The translations under genes were made by a program, and so were the position numbers. From an uncultured Gammaproteobacteria bacterium (lineage in GTDB: Bacteria; Pseudomonadota; Gammaproteobacteria; JAADHQ01): a stretch of 63,565 nt of DNA. Below, one piece after another: positions 1 to 7,880 of this stretch. Each line of letters begins with the position of its first letter. Within the stretch, counting starts at the first letter, position 1. The stretch covers positions 1 to 63,565 of the forward strand of contig CAMYJO010000020.1 of the NCBI GenBank assembly GCA_947258755.1. The letters run 5' to 3'. The notes beneath the pieces were generated by a model. It had not been told where the DNA came from, ran no database searches, and was given only the letters and a program-made list of their open reading frames with translations.

Positions 1-88
1 TAACATCGGGTTAAATTAGAAATAAACATAAAATTATTATTTGATAATTTGCCAGCTGCATAGGGCTAAATTAACAATTTCTGAAACA
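1..88 (-). other. Left-edge fragment of a further integron cassette
   Basis: This AT-rich stretch lies beyond the attC at 89-151, where the next minus-strand cassette should begin. An ATG at 27-29 (minus strand) opens a frame that runs off the window, and another short frame from an ATG near 60 stops after 16 codons. Too little is present to identify a gene; the array probably continues to the left. Confidence 0.4.
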
Positions 89-151
89 CATAACGTTTGA
101 GTTAAAAGGCGCGACGCTTTTTCGCGTCCTTTTTGAACGACTTGTTATGCG
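89..151 (-). other. Integron attC site of cassette 1
   Basis: On the minus strand the segment begins GCATAACAAGTCGTTCAA and ends TTAACTCAAACGTTATG. This is the imperfect inverted-repeat layout of an attC recombination site: outer CATAAC/GTTATG core boxes, inner CGTTCAA/CTCAAACG-type boxes, and a central hairpin built on GGACGCG and CGCGCC. It follows the stop codon of the gene at 153-539 by one base, as expected for a cassette. Core boxes of GTTATG type also occur in Vibrio superintegron repeats. Confidence 0.8.
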
Positions 152-152
152 C

Positions 153-539
153 TTACCATGCCGGACTTTCTTTGCTGACTTCAAACTCAGCAACTGCCTG
201 CTGAATGAAAGTATTATTTTGCATTCGTATATTACCACCACCGGAAATATGAATACCTGAGCCTTGACTGCCAACCAAGCTTCGATAGTAACCTTCGGTG
301 GCCTGCCTAAATGCCTCATAATTAAATGGGCCGTTATAACCAACAGGCTTAGAAACTTCTAGGGGAGTTGTTTCAAAGTCAGAACCTACAGGCTGCTTTA
401 TATCAACATAAGCATCTTCTGTGACATTACCTTCAATATTTACGGTGAAGAATGCCCTTGAAACCATATGTTGATCATCACTTCCGTAATCCTGTGAGTC
501 CTGGATTAGTTTCTGAAAGATTACTTTTGCTTTAGCCAT
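153..539 (-). CDS. Cassette-borne hypothetical protein (128 aa)
   Basis: I do not recognise this protein. It starts MAKAKVIFQKL behind a good ribosome binding site (AAAGGAGAGAGT on the minus strand) and ends one base before an attC site, so gene plus attC make a complete gene cassette. It has no signal peptide or membrane segment. The middle is rich in Asp, Glu and Val (IEGNVTEDAYVDIKQPVG), and a glycine-rich stretch follows (SGIHISGGGNIRMQNN). The predicted product is a small soluble protein. Promoterless cassettes like this are normally read from a promoter in or near attI, here on the right. Function unknown. Confidence 0.75.
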   Translation of the reverse strand: MAKAKVIFQKLIQDSQDYGSDDQHMVSRAFFTVNIEGNVTEDAYVDIKQPVGSDFETTPLEVSKPVGYNGPFNYEAFRQATEGYYRSLVGSQGSGIHISGGGNIRMQNNTFIQQAVAEFEVSKESPAW

Positions 540-572
540 TACTCTCTCCTTTGAATGGATTTATTATTTTTG

Positions 573-675
573 CGCATAACGATTGAGTTAACGGGCTCGA
601 AAAAGCAAGCGCGAGCGCCGCTTTTGAGAGTCCGGCAGGTTTGAAAAACCTGCGTAGTTTAACGACTTGTTATGT
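573..675 (-). other. Integron attC site of cassette 2
   Basis: On the minus strand it begins CACATAACAAGTCGTTAAAC and ends TTAACTCAATCGTTATGCG. The outer boxes match those of the attC at 89-151 (CATAACAAGTCGTT), while the central part is longer and carries its own hairpin, CAGGTTTTTCAAACCTG. It sits directly after the gene at 683-1027 and before the gene at 153-539. Conserved ends with a divergent centre are diagnostic of attC sites from one array. Confidence 0.8.
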
Positions 676-682
676 GTTTTAC

Positions 683-1027
683 TCATTTTACTGACATTGC
701 TAATAATAAAATCATTACAATACCAATTGATGATATTAAACTAATGCTATCAATATATAATGATGCAATATTTTTATGTTTTGCAATAAAAATAGCTACA
801 ACAAGGCAACATGCCCCATAAACTAAAAATAATGGTGATAAAGTGTTTACTAAGTTAGATAAACTATTTTCTGCGCAATTAACTTCAATGCAAGCTACAA
901 ATTTCACAAAATAAAAAGCAACTAAAGTTGTACATGCAATTCCAGCTTGCACGGTTATATTTATTTTGCGACTAATAGAACCGCTAGGCGTTAAAAATAG
1001 TTGGCTTAATTTTTCTTTAATACTCAT
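683..1027 (-). CDS. Cassette-borne small membrane protein (114 aa)
   Basis: This is an unrecognised protein with three predicted membrane segments, roughly residues 26-46, 65-80 and 92-112, separated by short loops. The loop after the first segment contains two cysteines (CIEVNCAEN). The N-terminus MSIKEKLSQLFLTP is soluble and basic. The gene is AT-rich compared with the chromosome to its right and is bounded by attC sites on both sides (573-675 and 1041-1128), so it is a complete mobile cassette. Small membrane proteins are common cassette cargo, and no function can be assigned. Confidence 0.7.
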   Translation of the reverse strand: MSIKEKLSQLFLTPSGSISRKINITVQAGIACTTLVAFYFVKFVACIEVNCAENSLSNLVNTLSPLFLVYGACCLVVAIFIAKHKNIASLYIDSISLISSIGIVMILLLAMSVK

Positions 1028-1040
1028 TCTTTAATTTTTA

Positions 1041-1128
1041 CACATAACGTTTTAATAACCGGTAATTATTTCAGTGGACGGTTTTGGTCCACTGAAATAA
1101 TTGTCCGAGTTTATTTTATTGTTAGGCA
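1041..1128 (-). other. Integron attC site of cassette 3
   Basis: On the minus strand it begins GCCTAACAATAAAATAA and ends TTATTAAAACGTTATG, giving GCCTAAC and CGTTATG cores with matching inner boxes. The centre is a perfect 16-bp inverted repeat (AATTATTTCAGTGGAC and its complement, plus-strand 1063-1078 and 1086-1101) around a seven-base loop. The folded minus strand would be a very stable attC hairpin. Confidence 0.8.
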
Positions 1129-1129
1129 T

Positions 1130-1510
1130 TTACTTGGCAGGTTCAAGTAATAACCTTTCACAGTTTTTTAATGTGTTTTCACTAACGCTTATTTTCTTGA
1201 AAAATTGAGCAGAAACACAATTACCAAATAAATAACCCTCTTTTTTCAATTCTTTAATCTGTATCTTTTCGTCATTGTTTCCCAAGATTGTAGTTTTGTA
1301 AAAGTTATCTGCTGGGCATTTTAATGTAGCGGCCTTTACAGAATTGATACAGTCAATTTTGTTTTTACTTAAACATGCCAAGAATTCTGGCTCACATAAA
1401 TATGTAGTATATCTTTGTGTAAGGCCACTAATGAATTTATTTTTATCAGATGCAGCATAAGCTGATGTCATCAATAGTGTTAAAAATAAATAGATAATTA
1501 GTGTTCTCAT
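1130..1510 (-). CDS. Cassette-borne secreted cysteine-rich protein (126 aa)
   Basis: The N-terminus MRTLIIYLFLTLLMTSAYA is a clear Sec signal peptide with an A-Y-A cleavage site, so the product should be periplasmic or exported. The mature part has six cysteines (YLCEP, LACLS, IDCIN, LKCPA, GNCVS, KNCER), suggesting three disulfide bonds in a compact fold of about 107 residues. I do not recognise the family. This is the cassette nearest the attI-like end and would be the one best expressed from an integron promoter. The stop codon lies two bases from its attC. A toxin-like, inhibitor or surface role is possible but not shown. Confidence 0.75.
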   Translation of the reverse strand: MRTLIIYLFLTLLMTSAYAASDKNKFISGLTQRYTTYLCEPEFLACLSKNKIDCINSVKAATLKCPADNFYKTTILGNNDEKIQIKELKKEGYLFGNCVSAQFFKKISVSENTLKNCERLLLEPAK

Positions 1511-1520
1511 TCTTAAATGT

Positions 1521-1600
1521 GCCTAACAGTGTATTAGACAGAATATAAACTTATTAATAGTTTATAGATATGTAAACTTGTTTATACATTTATAAACATA
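1521..1600 (-). other. attI-like end of the cassette array
   Basis: Before the first cassette gene, the minus strand reads CTAATACACTGTTAGGCAC. It carries a single GTTAGGC core box (1521-1527) without the partner inverted box of an attC, which is how attI sites end. Just upstream are direct repeats AAGTTTACAT and AAGTTTATAT offset by 27 bp, in very AT-rich DNA that could also hold the array promoter (candidate TTTACA box). The plus-strand integrase gene expected to the right is absent. The attI call rests on one core box and on position. Confidence 0.45.
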
Positions 1601-1812
1601 AACACCCAATACTCAGGAGCATGGCTATTGATGAAATTCCAGGCACGTCTCTGTCCGTTTTTATATTCTTACAGGCTTTATAAACGAGACGCCTGATCTT
1701 GTTATAGCATTATATGTATAAATAAAGCTATAAAATAACGGGTAAAGGGGGAAATTTATAAGGATGGAATTAAATGAGAGGCAGGGAGCTTAGCCAGACC
1801 CTTCAAAAATGC
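1601..1812. other. Intergenic AT-rich junction between integron array and fbp
   Basis: There is no open reading frame of note on either strand. It contains an interrupted inverted repeat, AGGCACGTCTC at 1641-1651 and GAGACGCCT at 1685-1693. No integrase, transposase or tRNA remnant could be recognised, so how the array came to abut fbp is not visible. Confidence 0.5.
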
Positions 1813-1846
1813 AAAAAAAGCCCGGGATTGCCCGGGCTTTTTTTTA
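1813..1846. terminator. Bidirectional rho-independent terminator after fbp
   Basis: A 14-bp stem (AAAAAAAGCCCGGG and its complement) with a four-base ATTG loop carries A and T runs on both sides, so it can terminate in either direction. It lies 17 bp past the fbp stop codon and would insulate fbp from the cassette array. Confidence 0.9.
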
Positions 1847-1862
1847 TCTTTTTGCTGTCGCT

Positions 1863-2894
1863 CTATGCAGCTGACTCAGCATCATCGCGAAGATGATAGT
1901 CAATTGCACGTTGGACTTCATTGCGTGAACCAAGGATGACCGGTACACGTTGATGCAGATCACTTGGCTCGATGTCCATGATACGTTCACGGCCTGTGCT
2001 ACTCATGCCACCAGCCTGTTCGATGATCATCGACATCGGGTTGGCTTCGTACAGTAGGCGCAGTTTACCTTCCAGGCCCTTGGCCTTCATCTTACTGTCG
2101 ACCGGATACATAAAGACACCGCCGCGAGTCAGGATACGATGTACTTCTGCGACCATGGAGGCGATCCAGCGCATGTTGAAATCACGACCACGTGGGCCTT
2201 CGCTACCGGCCAGGCATTCTTCAATGTAACGTTTTAACGGTGCTTCCCAGAAACGCATATTGGATGCGTTAACGGCAAATTCCTGTGTGTCTTCCGGAAT
2301 ACTCATGGCGCCGTGCGTGAGGATGAATTCACCGATATTCTGGTCGAGGGTGAAACCATTGACGCCATTGCCGGTGGTCAGGACCATCATTGAAGACGGT
2401 CCATATAAGGCGTAACCGGCACAGACCTGTTTGCTACCAGGTTGCAGGAAGTCTTCAGCAGTTGGGTTTTCGATACCTTCCGGGCAACGCAGAATCGAAA
2501 AGATCGTACCAACCGAGACATTGACGTCGATGTTGGAAGAGCCATCCAGTGGATCAAACACCAGCAGGTATTTACCCCGTGGGTACTGGCTGGGAATCTG
2601 GTATACATCTTCCATTTCCTCAGAGGCCATGGCGGCGACATGGCCGGACCATTCATTCGACTTCAGGAAGATGTCATTACTGATGATATCCAGTTTTTTC
2701 TGGGTTTCGCCCTGGATGTTTTCACTCTCGGCACTGCCGAGGACATCGATCAAGGCGCCATGATTAACGGCATTGGAGATGACCTTGCATGCAGTAACGA
2801 CATCGTTCAAGAGAGAGGTAAAGTCACCGGTCGCATTATCGATATGGCGTTGTTCTTCGATAATAAACTGGGTGATCGTTGTTCCGTTATGCAT
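1863..2894 (-). CDS. fbp: Class I fructose-1,6-bisphosphatase
   Basis: Hydrolyses fructose-1,6-bisphosphate to fructose-6-phosphate in gluconeogenesis and, in autotrophs, in the Calvin cycle. The 343-residue length fits the class I family. Visible signatures are the metal-binding [13 protein letters not shown] near residues 115-127 and the substrate-site segment [12 protein letters not shown] near 276-287. Tyr and Lys positions of the [11 protein letters not shown] stretch are in place. ATG start behind GGAG nine bases upstream. It is a single gene with its own terminator (1813-1846). The upstream region has an interrupted palindrome (2934-2957) that may be regulatory. No lesions are seen. 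Confidence 0.95.
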   Translation of the reverse strand: MHNGTTITQFIIEEQRHIDNATGDFTSLLNDVVTACKVISNAVNHGALIDVLGSAESENIQGETQKKLDIISNDIFLKSNEWSGHVAAMASEEMEDVYQIPSQYPRGKYLLVFDPLDGSSNIDVNVSVGTIFSILRCPEGIENPTAEDFLQPGSKQVCAGYALYGPSSMMVLTTGNGVNGFTLDQNIGEFILTHGAMSIPEDTQEFAVNASNMRFWEAPLKRYIEECLAGSEGPRGRDFNMRWIASMVAEVHRILTRGGVFMYPVDSKMKAKGLEGKLRLLYEANPMSMIIEQAGGMSSTGRERIMDIEPSDLHQRVPVILGSRNEVQRAIDYHLRDDAESAA

Positions 2895-2933
2895 AGTGAG
2901 CAGCTCCGCTGATTCTGTAAACTAATTAAGTAA

Positions 2934-2957
2934 TTGATATAATGGTATTTATATCAA
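2934..2957. promoter_or_regulatory. Interrupted palindrome upstream of fbp
   Basis: TTGATATA and TATATCAA are separated by eight bases in the fbp upstream region (2895-3088). The symmetry suits a dimeric regulator, but the region is AT-rich and the arms are short. The rest of this intergenic stretch shows no gene. Confidence 0.3.
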
Positions 2958-3088
2958 CCCCCTGTCATTGATATTAGCATATAATAATACACGGATATAA
3001 GCTGACAGGCAACCGTAGATGTATAGTTATATTTAACAGACTTAAGCTGGGTAGAAATTACCGAGTCGCTTCAGCACCAGGGCAGGGA

Positions 3089-3799
3089 TTAGCGGCCGCC
3101 AATCTCGAGTATCTTGGTCTCAATCCAGGCCTCGACTTCCTTGATGATTTCGCTGGAGCTCTTGCCCGCTGGATCAATGGGCTCGCCGATGGCGACGGTG
3201 ATGGTGCCCGGATGCTTGAAAAACTGGCCTTTGGGCCAGAAGTAACCGGCATTATGGGCAATGGGGATAATCTTGTGACCGCTCTTCGCGGCGAGTAAGG
3301 CACCGCCCGGACGGTATTGGGTTTTATCACCGGCCTGAGTGCGAGTCCCCTCTGGAAAAATCATGACACTGATACCATCATCGAGGCGCTTTTTTCCCTG
3401 GTCGATCAACTGCCGCAAGGCCTGTTTTCCGAGCTTGCGGTTGATCGCTATCGGATTGAGCATGGCAACGCCCCAACCGAATATGGGTATCCACAACAGT
3501 TCACGCTTTAACACCCAAACCATCGGTGGCATGAATAATTGATAGGTGATCGTTTCCCAGGTCGACTGATGTTTACTCATGAATATAACCGATTCATTCG
3601 GTATGTTGTCCATACCCTGCACTTTGTAACTCAGTCCACAGGTGACTTTTAGCCACCACAAGTTGTACAGTGGCCAACCCTTGGAGATGATGTATCGAAC
3701 TCGGAACGGAAACACGAAAGAAATGGTCAGTATCGATGTAACGACAATGGTGGATACATAAAAGCCGAGCCAGAATAGAATGGTTCTCAAGGTAGGCAT
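3089..3799 (-). CDS. plsC: 1-acyl-sn-glycerol-3-phosphate acyltransferase (PlsC family)
   Basis: Transfers an acyl group to lysophosphatidate to form phosphatidate at the inner membrane, the second acylation of glycerophospholipid synthesis. One N-terminal membrane segment (about residues 8-30) anchors the protein. The acyltransferase motif appears as KHQSTWET near residues 76-83, an HX4E variant of HX4D seen in this subfamily. FPEGTR, the glycerophosphate-binding motif, lies near residue 147. At 236 residues the length is normal. It is the last gene of the glyQ-glyS-mazG-gmhB-plsC run, six bases after gmhB, an order common in gammaproteobacteria. Confidence 0.9.
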   Translation of the reverse strand: MPTLRTILFWLGFYVSTIVVTSILTISFVFPFRVRYIISKGWPLYNLWWLKVTCGLSYKVQGMDNIPNESVIFMSKHQSTWETITYQLFMPPMVWVLKRELLWIPIFGWGVAMLNPIAINRKLGKQALRQLIDQGKKRLDDGISVMIFPEGTRTQAGDKTQYRPGGALLAAKSGHKIIPIAHNAGYFWPKGQFFKHPGTITVAIGEPIDPAGKSSSEIIKEVEAWIETKILEIGGR

Positions 3800-3805
3800 G
3801 CTAGT

Positions 3806-4339
3806 TTATTGTTCCTGTAACAAATGCTCGGTGAACGCTGCAAGGCTACTGTATACCGGCACAGCGGTTTCGGCTTCTATGTCTTCTACGGTCTCCATAG
3901 TATCCCGGATCAGCACGACTGCGGCATTGACTGCAAGCGCGGCCTGGTATTCGGCATCGGTCGAGACGACCATGGGGACGTCAGCCAGTGATTTATTCAT
4001 TCGTTGTTGCAGGTCTAGTAACAGACCCGGCCGTGGCATACGGCAATCACAATGTTCATCTTCAGCATGTGGACAGAACATGACTGCCTCTAGTTGTGCG
4101 CCTAATAACGACAGCTGCTGTTCCAATTTGTCATGGATGTCATTTAATGCCTGAATAGTTAGCAGACCAGCAGCGATGCCGGGTTGGTTGGAGACAACGA
4201 TGATACGGTAACCATGGCGATACAGTTGGGCGATGGCTTCAAGACTGTCCGGAAAGGGCAAGCATTGCTGTGCAGTTGTAATAGCGCTATCAGTACGCTG
4301 ATTGATGACGCCGTCTATAGCAAGAATGATGAGCTTCAT
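3806..4339 (-). CDS. gmhB: GmhB-family HAD protein, probably catalytically dead
   Basis: The family removes the 7-phosphate from heptose-1,7-bisphosphate in LPS core heptose synthesis. Length (177 aa), the zinc-site residues C89, H91, C97 and C99 (CPH...CDC) and the location between glyS and plsC identify the orthologue. The HAD catalytic motifs are altered. Motif I reads LAIDG rather than LDRDG, so the nucleophilic Asp is Ala7. The motif III Lys of CRKPxPG is Met101. Motif IV reads VSTDAEY rather than VGDxxxD. Motif II Ser50 (SNQPG) is kept. The reading frame is intact, so the protein is made but should not be a phosphatase. It may be a pseudoenzyme or a decaying gene. Confidence 0.85.
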   Translation of the reverse strand: MKLIILAIDGVINQRTDSAITTAQQCLPFPDSLEAIAQLYRHGYRIIVVSNQPGIAAGLLTIQALNDIHDKLEQQLSLLGAQLEAVMFCPHAEDEHCDCRMPRPGLLLDLQQRMNKSLADVPMVVSTDAEYQAALAVNAAVVLIRDTMETVEDIEAETAVPVYSSLAAFTEHLLQEQ

Positions 4340-4350
4340 AGTGCGAGGAT

Positions 4351-4695
4351 TTAATCTCTGAATTCAGAGACCCGTATCCGGCCATTGACCATTTTTGATT
4401 CACGCTTCATTATTTTGTCCATTTTATGCCAGAAGGCCTGTTGCAGATCAAAATCAGCGGAGATGGCGGTACCGAGTAGTAATATCAGCAGGTCAGCGGT
4501 CTCCTCTGCCAGGTCATCCTTACTCTTGCCCTTGGTGACACAGGCGGACATTTCGCCGAGTTCTTCTGCCATCAAGGCAATGCGATAGGTTAGTTCCTCG
4601 CCACCGGTGTTTTTAAAATCATGCTTGTCGTGGAAGGCCTGTACATAACTGAGCATGTCCTGATAGGAGTCCGGATTTAAATCACGAGTGCTCAT
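4351..4695 (-). CDS. MazG-like nucleotide pyrophosphohydrolase
   Basis: A 114-residue all-alpha protein with the MazG-type metal-binding signature: AEELGEM at about residues 43-49 and EETADLLILL at about 64-73, i.e. EExxE followed by ExxD. Such single-domain enzymes hydrolyse non-canonical or damaged NTPs or dNTPs to monophosphates. It sits between glyS (eight bases away) and gmhB (eleven bases), so is co-transcribed with the glycyl-tRNA synthetase genes. Substrate not predictable from sequence. All key acidic residues are present. Confidence 0.85.
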   Translation of the reverse strand: MSTRDLNPDSYQDMLSYVQAFHDKHDFKNTGGEELTYRIALMAEELGEMSACVTKGKSKDDLAEETADLLILLLGTAISADFDLQQAFWHKMDKIMKRESKMVNGRIRVSEFRD

Positions 4696-4703
4696 AGTCT
4701 CTC

Positions 4704-6782
4704 CTATTGTAAGCGCGACAGATCTGCAACGCGTAAAAAGTGATTGCGAAGCACGTTTAACATGGCAAGCCTGTTTGTACGCAATCCTTCATCTTCTGCC
4801 ATGACCATTATCTGATCGAAGAATGCATCAACAGGTTCACGTAGTCCGGCCAGTTCCTTCATTGCCATCTCATATTCCTGATTATTGAATAAGGGTTCGA
4901 GTAAGGGCTCAAGTTCATCAATCTTATTCGCCAGGGTTTTTTCTTCCTCATCCGCGAGAATAAATATATTCCACTTCTCTGGTAGTTCCTGATCGGATTT
5001 TTTGAGGATATTGGAAATACGTTTATTAGCGGCTGCCAGACTTTCCGCCTCAGGTAATTTACGGAATTCTGCTAATGCTTGTAGGCGCATTTCTGCATCC
5101 TGTAAGTTATCCGGCTTCAGGCACAGGACGGCATCAACTGCGTCACGTGCATAGCCTAAATTGATAAAATAGACCTTTAATCGGGCCAGTATGAAATCGT
5201 ATACCAGTGCCGATGTGTCCTCGATGTGGATGGGAACACGCTGATAGCTATAATTTTTGATTGCATTCTTGATGACCATATCAAGATCAAGCTCAAGGTC
5301 CTTCTCTATAATGATTCGCAGCACGCCCAGGGCAGCACGTCGTAATGCAAACGGGTCTTTATCGCCAGTCGGTTTGTGGCCAATAGCAAAGATGCCAACC
5401 AGGGTATCGACCTTATCCGCCAAAGAGACACAAAGCCCGGCTTCTGTAGCCGGTAGCTGGTCACCGGAAAAGCGCGGCATGTAATGTTCATCGATCGCCT
5501 GGGCAACCTCGTCATCTTCACCATCGAGTTGGGCGTAATAGCGCCCCATGATGCCTTGTAAGTCTGGAAATTCGTCAACCATGTTTGTCATCAGGTCGGC
5601 CTTGCACAAGCCGGCTGCCCGTTTTGATTTTTTCACATCCCAGCCAATACTGCTGGCGATGTAGACGGCTAATTCCGAGACGCGCTGCACCTTGTTGAAA
5701 ACACTGCCCAGCTTTTTTTGAAAAACCACGGCCTTAAGGCGTTCGTTGCGATCAAACAGTTTTATTTTTTTGTCCTGTTCCCAGAAAAATTCTGCATCGG
5801 ATAAACGTGGGCGTATGACGCGCTCATTACCTTCACGGACCTTGTCCGGGTCCTTGCTGACAATATTGCTGATGGTAATAAAGTGCGGCATCAGTTTGCC
5901 TTTAGTATCGACTACATGAAAATATTTTTGGTGGCCCTTCATCGCCGAGATCAAGGCCTCGGATGGAACGTCGAGGAAACGCGGATCAAAATCGCCGAGC
6001 ACGGCCTGCGGCCACTCAACCATTGATGTGACTTCATCCAGTAATGCCTCATCGATAACCGCCTGGCCTGATACCTTCTTGGCTATCTCCAGTACCTGAC
6101 CGCGAATGGCCTCATGTCGTGCCTCGAAGTCGGCAATAACATAGGCCTTGGATTCCAGTAGTGGTGCGTAGCTAGCCGGTTCACCTATATAAATAGTGTC
6201 CGGTGCATGAAAGCGGTGTCCGCGTGTTTCCCGACCTGTTTTGACACCGAGGATTTCGGTTTCAATGACCTCATCGCCGAACAGTAGTACGGCCCAGTGC
6301 ACCGGGCGTACAAACTGTTCACTGAGGTCTCCCCAACGCATGCGTTTCGGGATCGGTAAGGCTTCCAGGGCTTTGTGGATGATATCCGGAATCAGTGTGC
6401 TGGCTTGTTCGCCTTTTTGCTCAGAACTATAAGCCAGCCAGCTGCCCTTGTCGGTTTCGATTTTGTCGAGTTCATCAACTTCAATGCCGCAACTGCGGGC
6501 GAAACCTGTGGCCGCCTTGGTCGGACAACCTTCGTCATCAAAGGCTGCGGTGAGTGCCGGGCCGCGGCGTTCCACTTGTTTGTCTTCTTGTTTTTCCTGT
6601 AGTCCCCACACCAGTAATGCCAGCCGACGCGGTGTCGCATATTGCTGAATACCGGCATGGCTGAGCTCGGCGTTTTTGAGTCCCAAGAGGACACCATCAT
6701 GAAAGGCACGGGACAATTTTTTCAATGCCTTCGGTGGTAATTCTTCGGTACCAATTTCTATCAGGAGATCGCGCGTCGTCAT
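4704..6782 (-). CDS. glyS: Glycyl-tRNA synthetase beta subunit
   Basis: This is the tRNA-binding subunit of the bacterial alpha2beta2 glycyl-tRNA synthetase. The 692-residue length is typical, and the N-terminus is the family hallmark (DLLIEIGTEELPPKAL). The C-terminal anticodon-binding region is recognisable (VMAEDEGLRTNRLAMLN near residue 670). The start codon overlaps the glyQ stop by one base (TGATG), implying translational coupling that keeps the subunits balanced. No frameshift or missing segment is seen. Confidence 0.97.
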   Translation of the reverse strand: MTTRDLLIEIGTEELPPKALKKLSRAFHDGVLLGLKNAELSHAGIQQYATPRRLALLVWGLQEKQEDKQVERRGPALTAAFDDEGCPTKAATGFARSCGIEVDELDKIETDKGSWLAYSSEQKGEQASTLIPDIIHKALEALPIPKRMRWGDLSEQFVRPVHWAVLLFGDEVIETEILGVKTGRETRGHRFHAPDTIYIGEPASYAPLLESKAYVIADFEARHEAIRGQVLEIAKKVSGQAVIDEALLDEVTSMVEWPQAVLGDFDPRFLDVPSEALISAMKGHQKYFHVVDTKGKLMPHFITISNIVSKDPDKVREGNERVIRPRLSDAEFFWEQDKKIKLFDRNERLKAVVFQKKLGSVFNKVQRVSELAVYIASSIGWDVKKSKRAAGLCKADLMTNMVDEFPDLQGIMGRYYAQLDGEDDEVAQAIDEHYMPRFSGDQLPATEAGLCVSLADKVDTLVGIFAIGHKPTGDKDPFALRRAALGVLRIIIEKDLELDLDMVIKNAIKNYSYQRVPIHIEDTSALVYDFILARLKVYFINLGYARDAVDAVLCLKPDNLQDAEMRLQALAEFRKLPEAESLAAANKRISNILKKSDQELPEKWNIFILADEEEKTLANKIDELEPLLEPLFNNQEYEMAMKELAGLREPVDAFFDQIMVMAEDEGLRTNRLAMLNVLRNHFLRVADLSRLQ

Positions 6783-7705
6783 CAGGCGGCTCCCTCCTTG
6801 TCTTTCAGCATCGGGAAGCCCAGGGCCTCGCGGCTGTTGTAATATTTTTCTGCAACGGCACGCGACAAGGCACGTATCCGGCCGATGAAGCGGGCACGCT
6901 CGGTGACCGAGATGGCATGACGTGCATCCAGCAGGTTGAAGGTATGTGAGGCCTTCATCATCATCTCGTAGGCGGGTAAAGGAAGATCATTGTCGATCAA
7001 TTTCTGGCTTTCACTTTCGCAACTGTCAAACCAGGTAAACAGGCTATCGATATCGGCATGCTCAAAGTTGTAAGCCGACATCTCGACTTCGTTCTGATGA
7101 AACACATCACCATAGGTGACATCGCCGTCCGGGCCATGGGTCCAGACCAGGTCAAACACACTTTTTACGCCCTGCAGATACATCGCAATACGTTCCAGGC
7201 CGTAGGTGATCTCACCCGTGACCGGAGAACAATCGAGCGAGCCGACTTGTTGGAAATACGTGAACTGGGTAACTTCCATGCCGTTCAGCCACACCTCCCA
7301 ACCCAGCCCCCAAGCTCCCAGGGTCGGTGACTCCCAATTATCTTCGACAAAACGAATGTCATGCACGAGCGGGTCAATGCCAAGCATTTTCAATGAATCC
7401 AGGTACAGTTCCTGTATGTTCAGCGGTGAAGGCTTGATGACGACCTGAAACTGGTAATAGTGTTGCAAGCGATTCGGATTTTCACCATAGCGGCCGTCGG
7501 TAGGCCGTCGCGATGGTTGCACATAGGCGGCACTCCAGGGCTCTGGTCCGATCGAACGTAAAAAGGTGGCGGTATGGAAGGTACCCGCGCCGACCTCCAT
7601 ATCATAGGGTTGCAACAGAATGCAGCCCTGCTCGGCCCAGTAATTTTGTAAGGCCAGTATCAGCCCCTGAAATGTGGAGACATCGACAGATGAATCATTT
7701 GCCAT
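6782..7705 (-). CDS. glyQ: Glycyl-tRNA synthetase alpha subunit
   Basis: Catalytic class II aminoacylation subunit that charges tRNA-Gly with glycine. I place the start at the ATG at 7705 ([16 protein letters not shown]), giving 307 residues, the family's usual size; the open frame extends 74 codons further upstream without homology-like sequence. Signatures are [18 protein letters not shown] and the active-site region [20 protein letters not shown]. It is first in the glyQ-glyS-mazG-gmhB-plsC run and divergent from the gene at 7881, with promoters presumably in the 175-bp gap. Confidence 0.96.
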   Translation of the reverse strand: MANDSSVDVSTFQGLILALQNYWAEQGCILLQPYDMEVGAGTFHTATFLRSIGPEPWSAAYVQPSRRPTDGRYGENPNRLQHYYQFQVVIKPSPLNIQELYLDSLKMLGIDPLVHDIRFVEDNWESPTLGAWGLGWEVWLNGMEVTQFTYFQQVGSLDCSPVTGEITYGLERIAMYLQGVKSVFDLVWTHGPDGDVTYGDVFHQNEVEMSAYNFEHADIDSLFTWFDSCESESQKLIDNDLPLPAYEMMMKASHTFNLLDARHAISVTERARFIGRIRALSRAVAEKYYNSREALGFPMLKDKEGAA

Positions 7706-7880
7706 GTTAAATCCCGTTACGACTATTATATAAAGGAATGGATTATAGCCCGGCCGGTACCGGCCATTAAACAGGCATTGGACAAGTATTTGCCATTTAT
7801 TGGTAGAAATTGCCCGTTTGGTGATGATTTTCTCAAGTCGATGAGGATTTCTGTCGACAACATGGATAGAGGCGAGTGTT

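Noticed and set aside
2442-2912. 156-codon plus-strand open frame antisense to fbp
   Set aside because: It lies wholly opposite fbp, shows no ribosome binding site or family resemblance, and reflects codon bias of the real gene.
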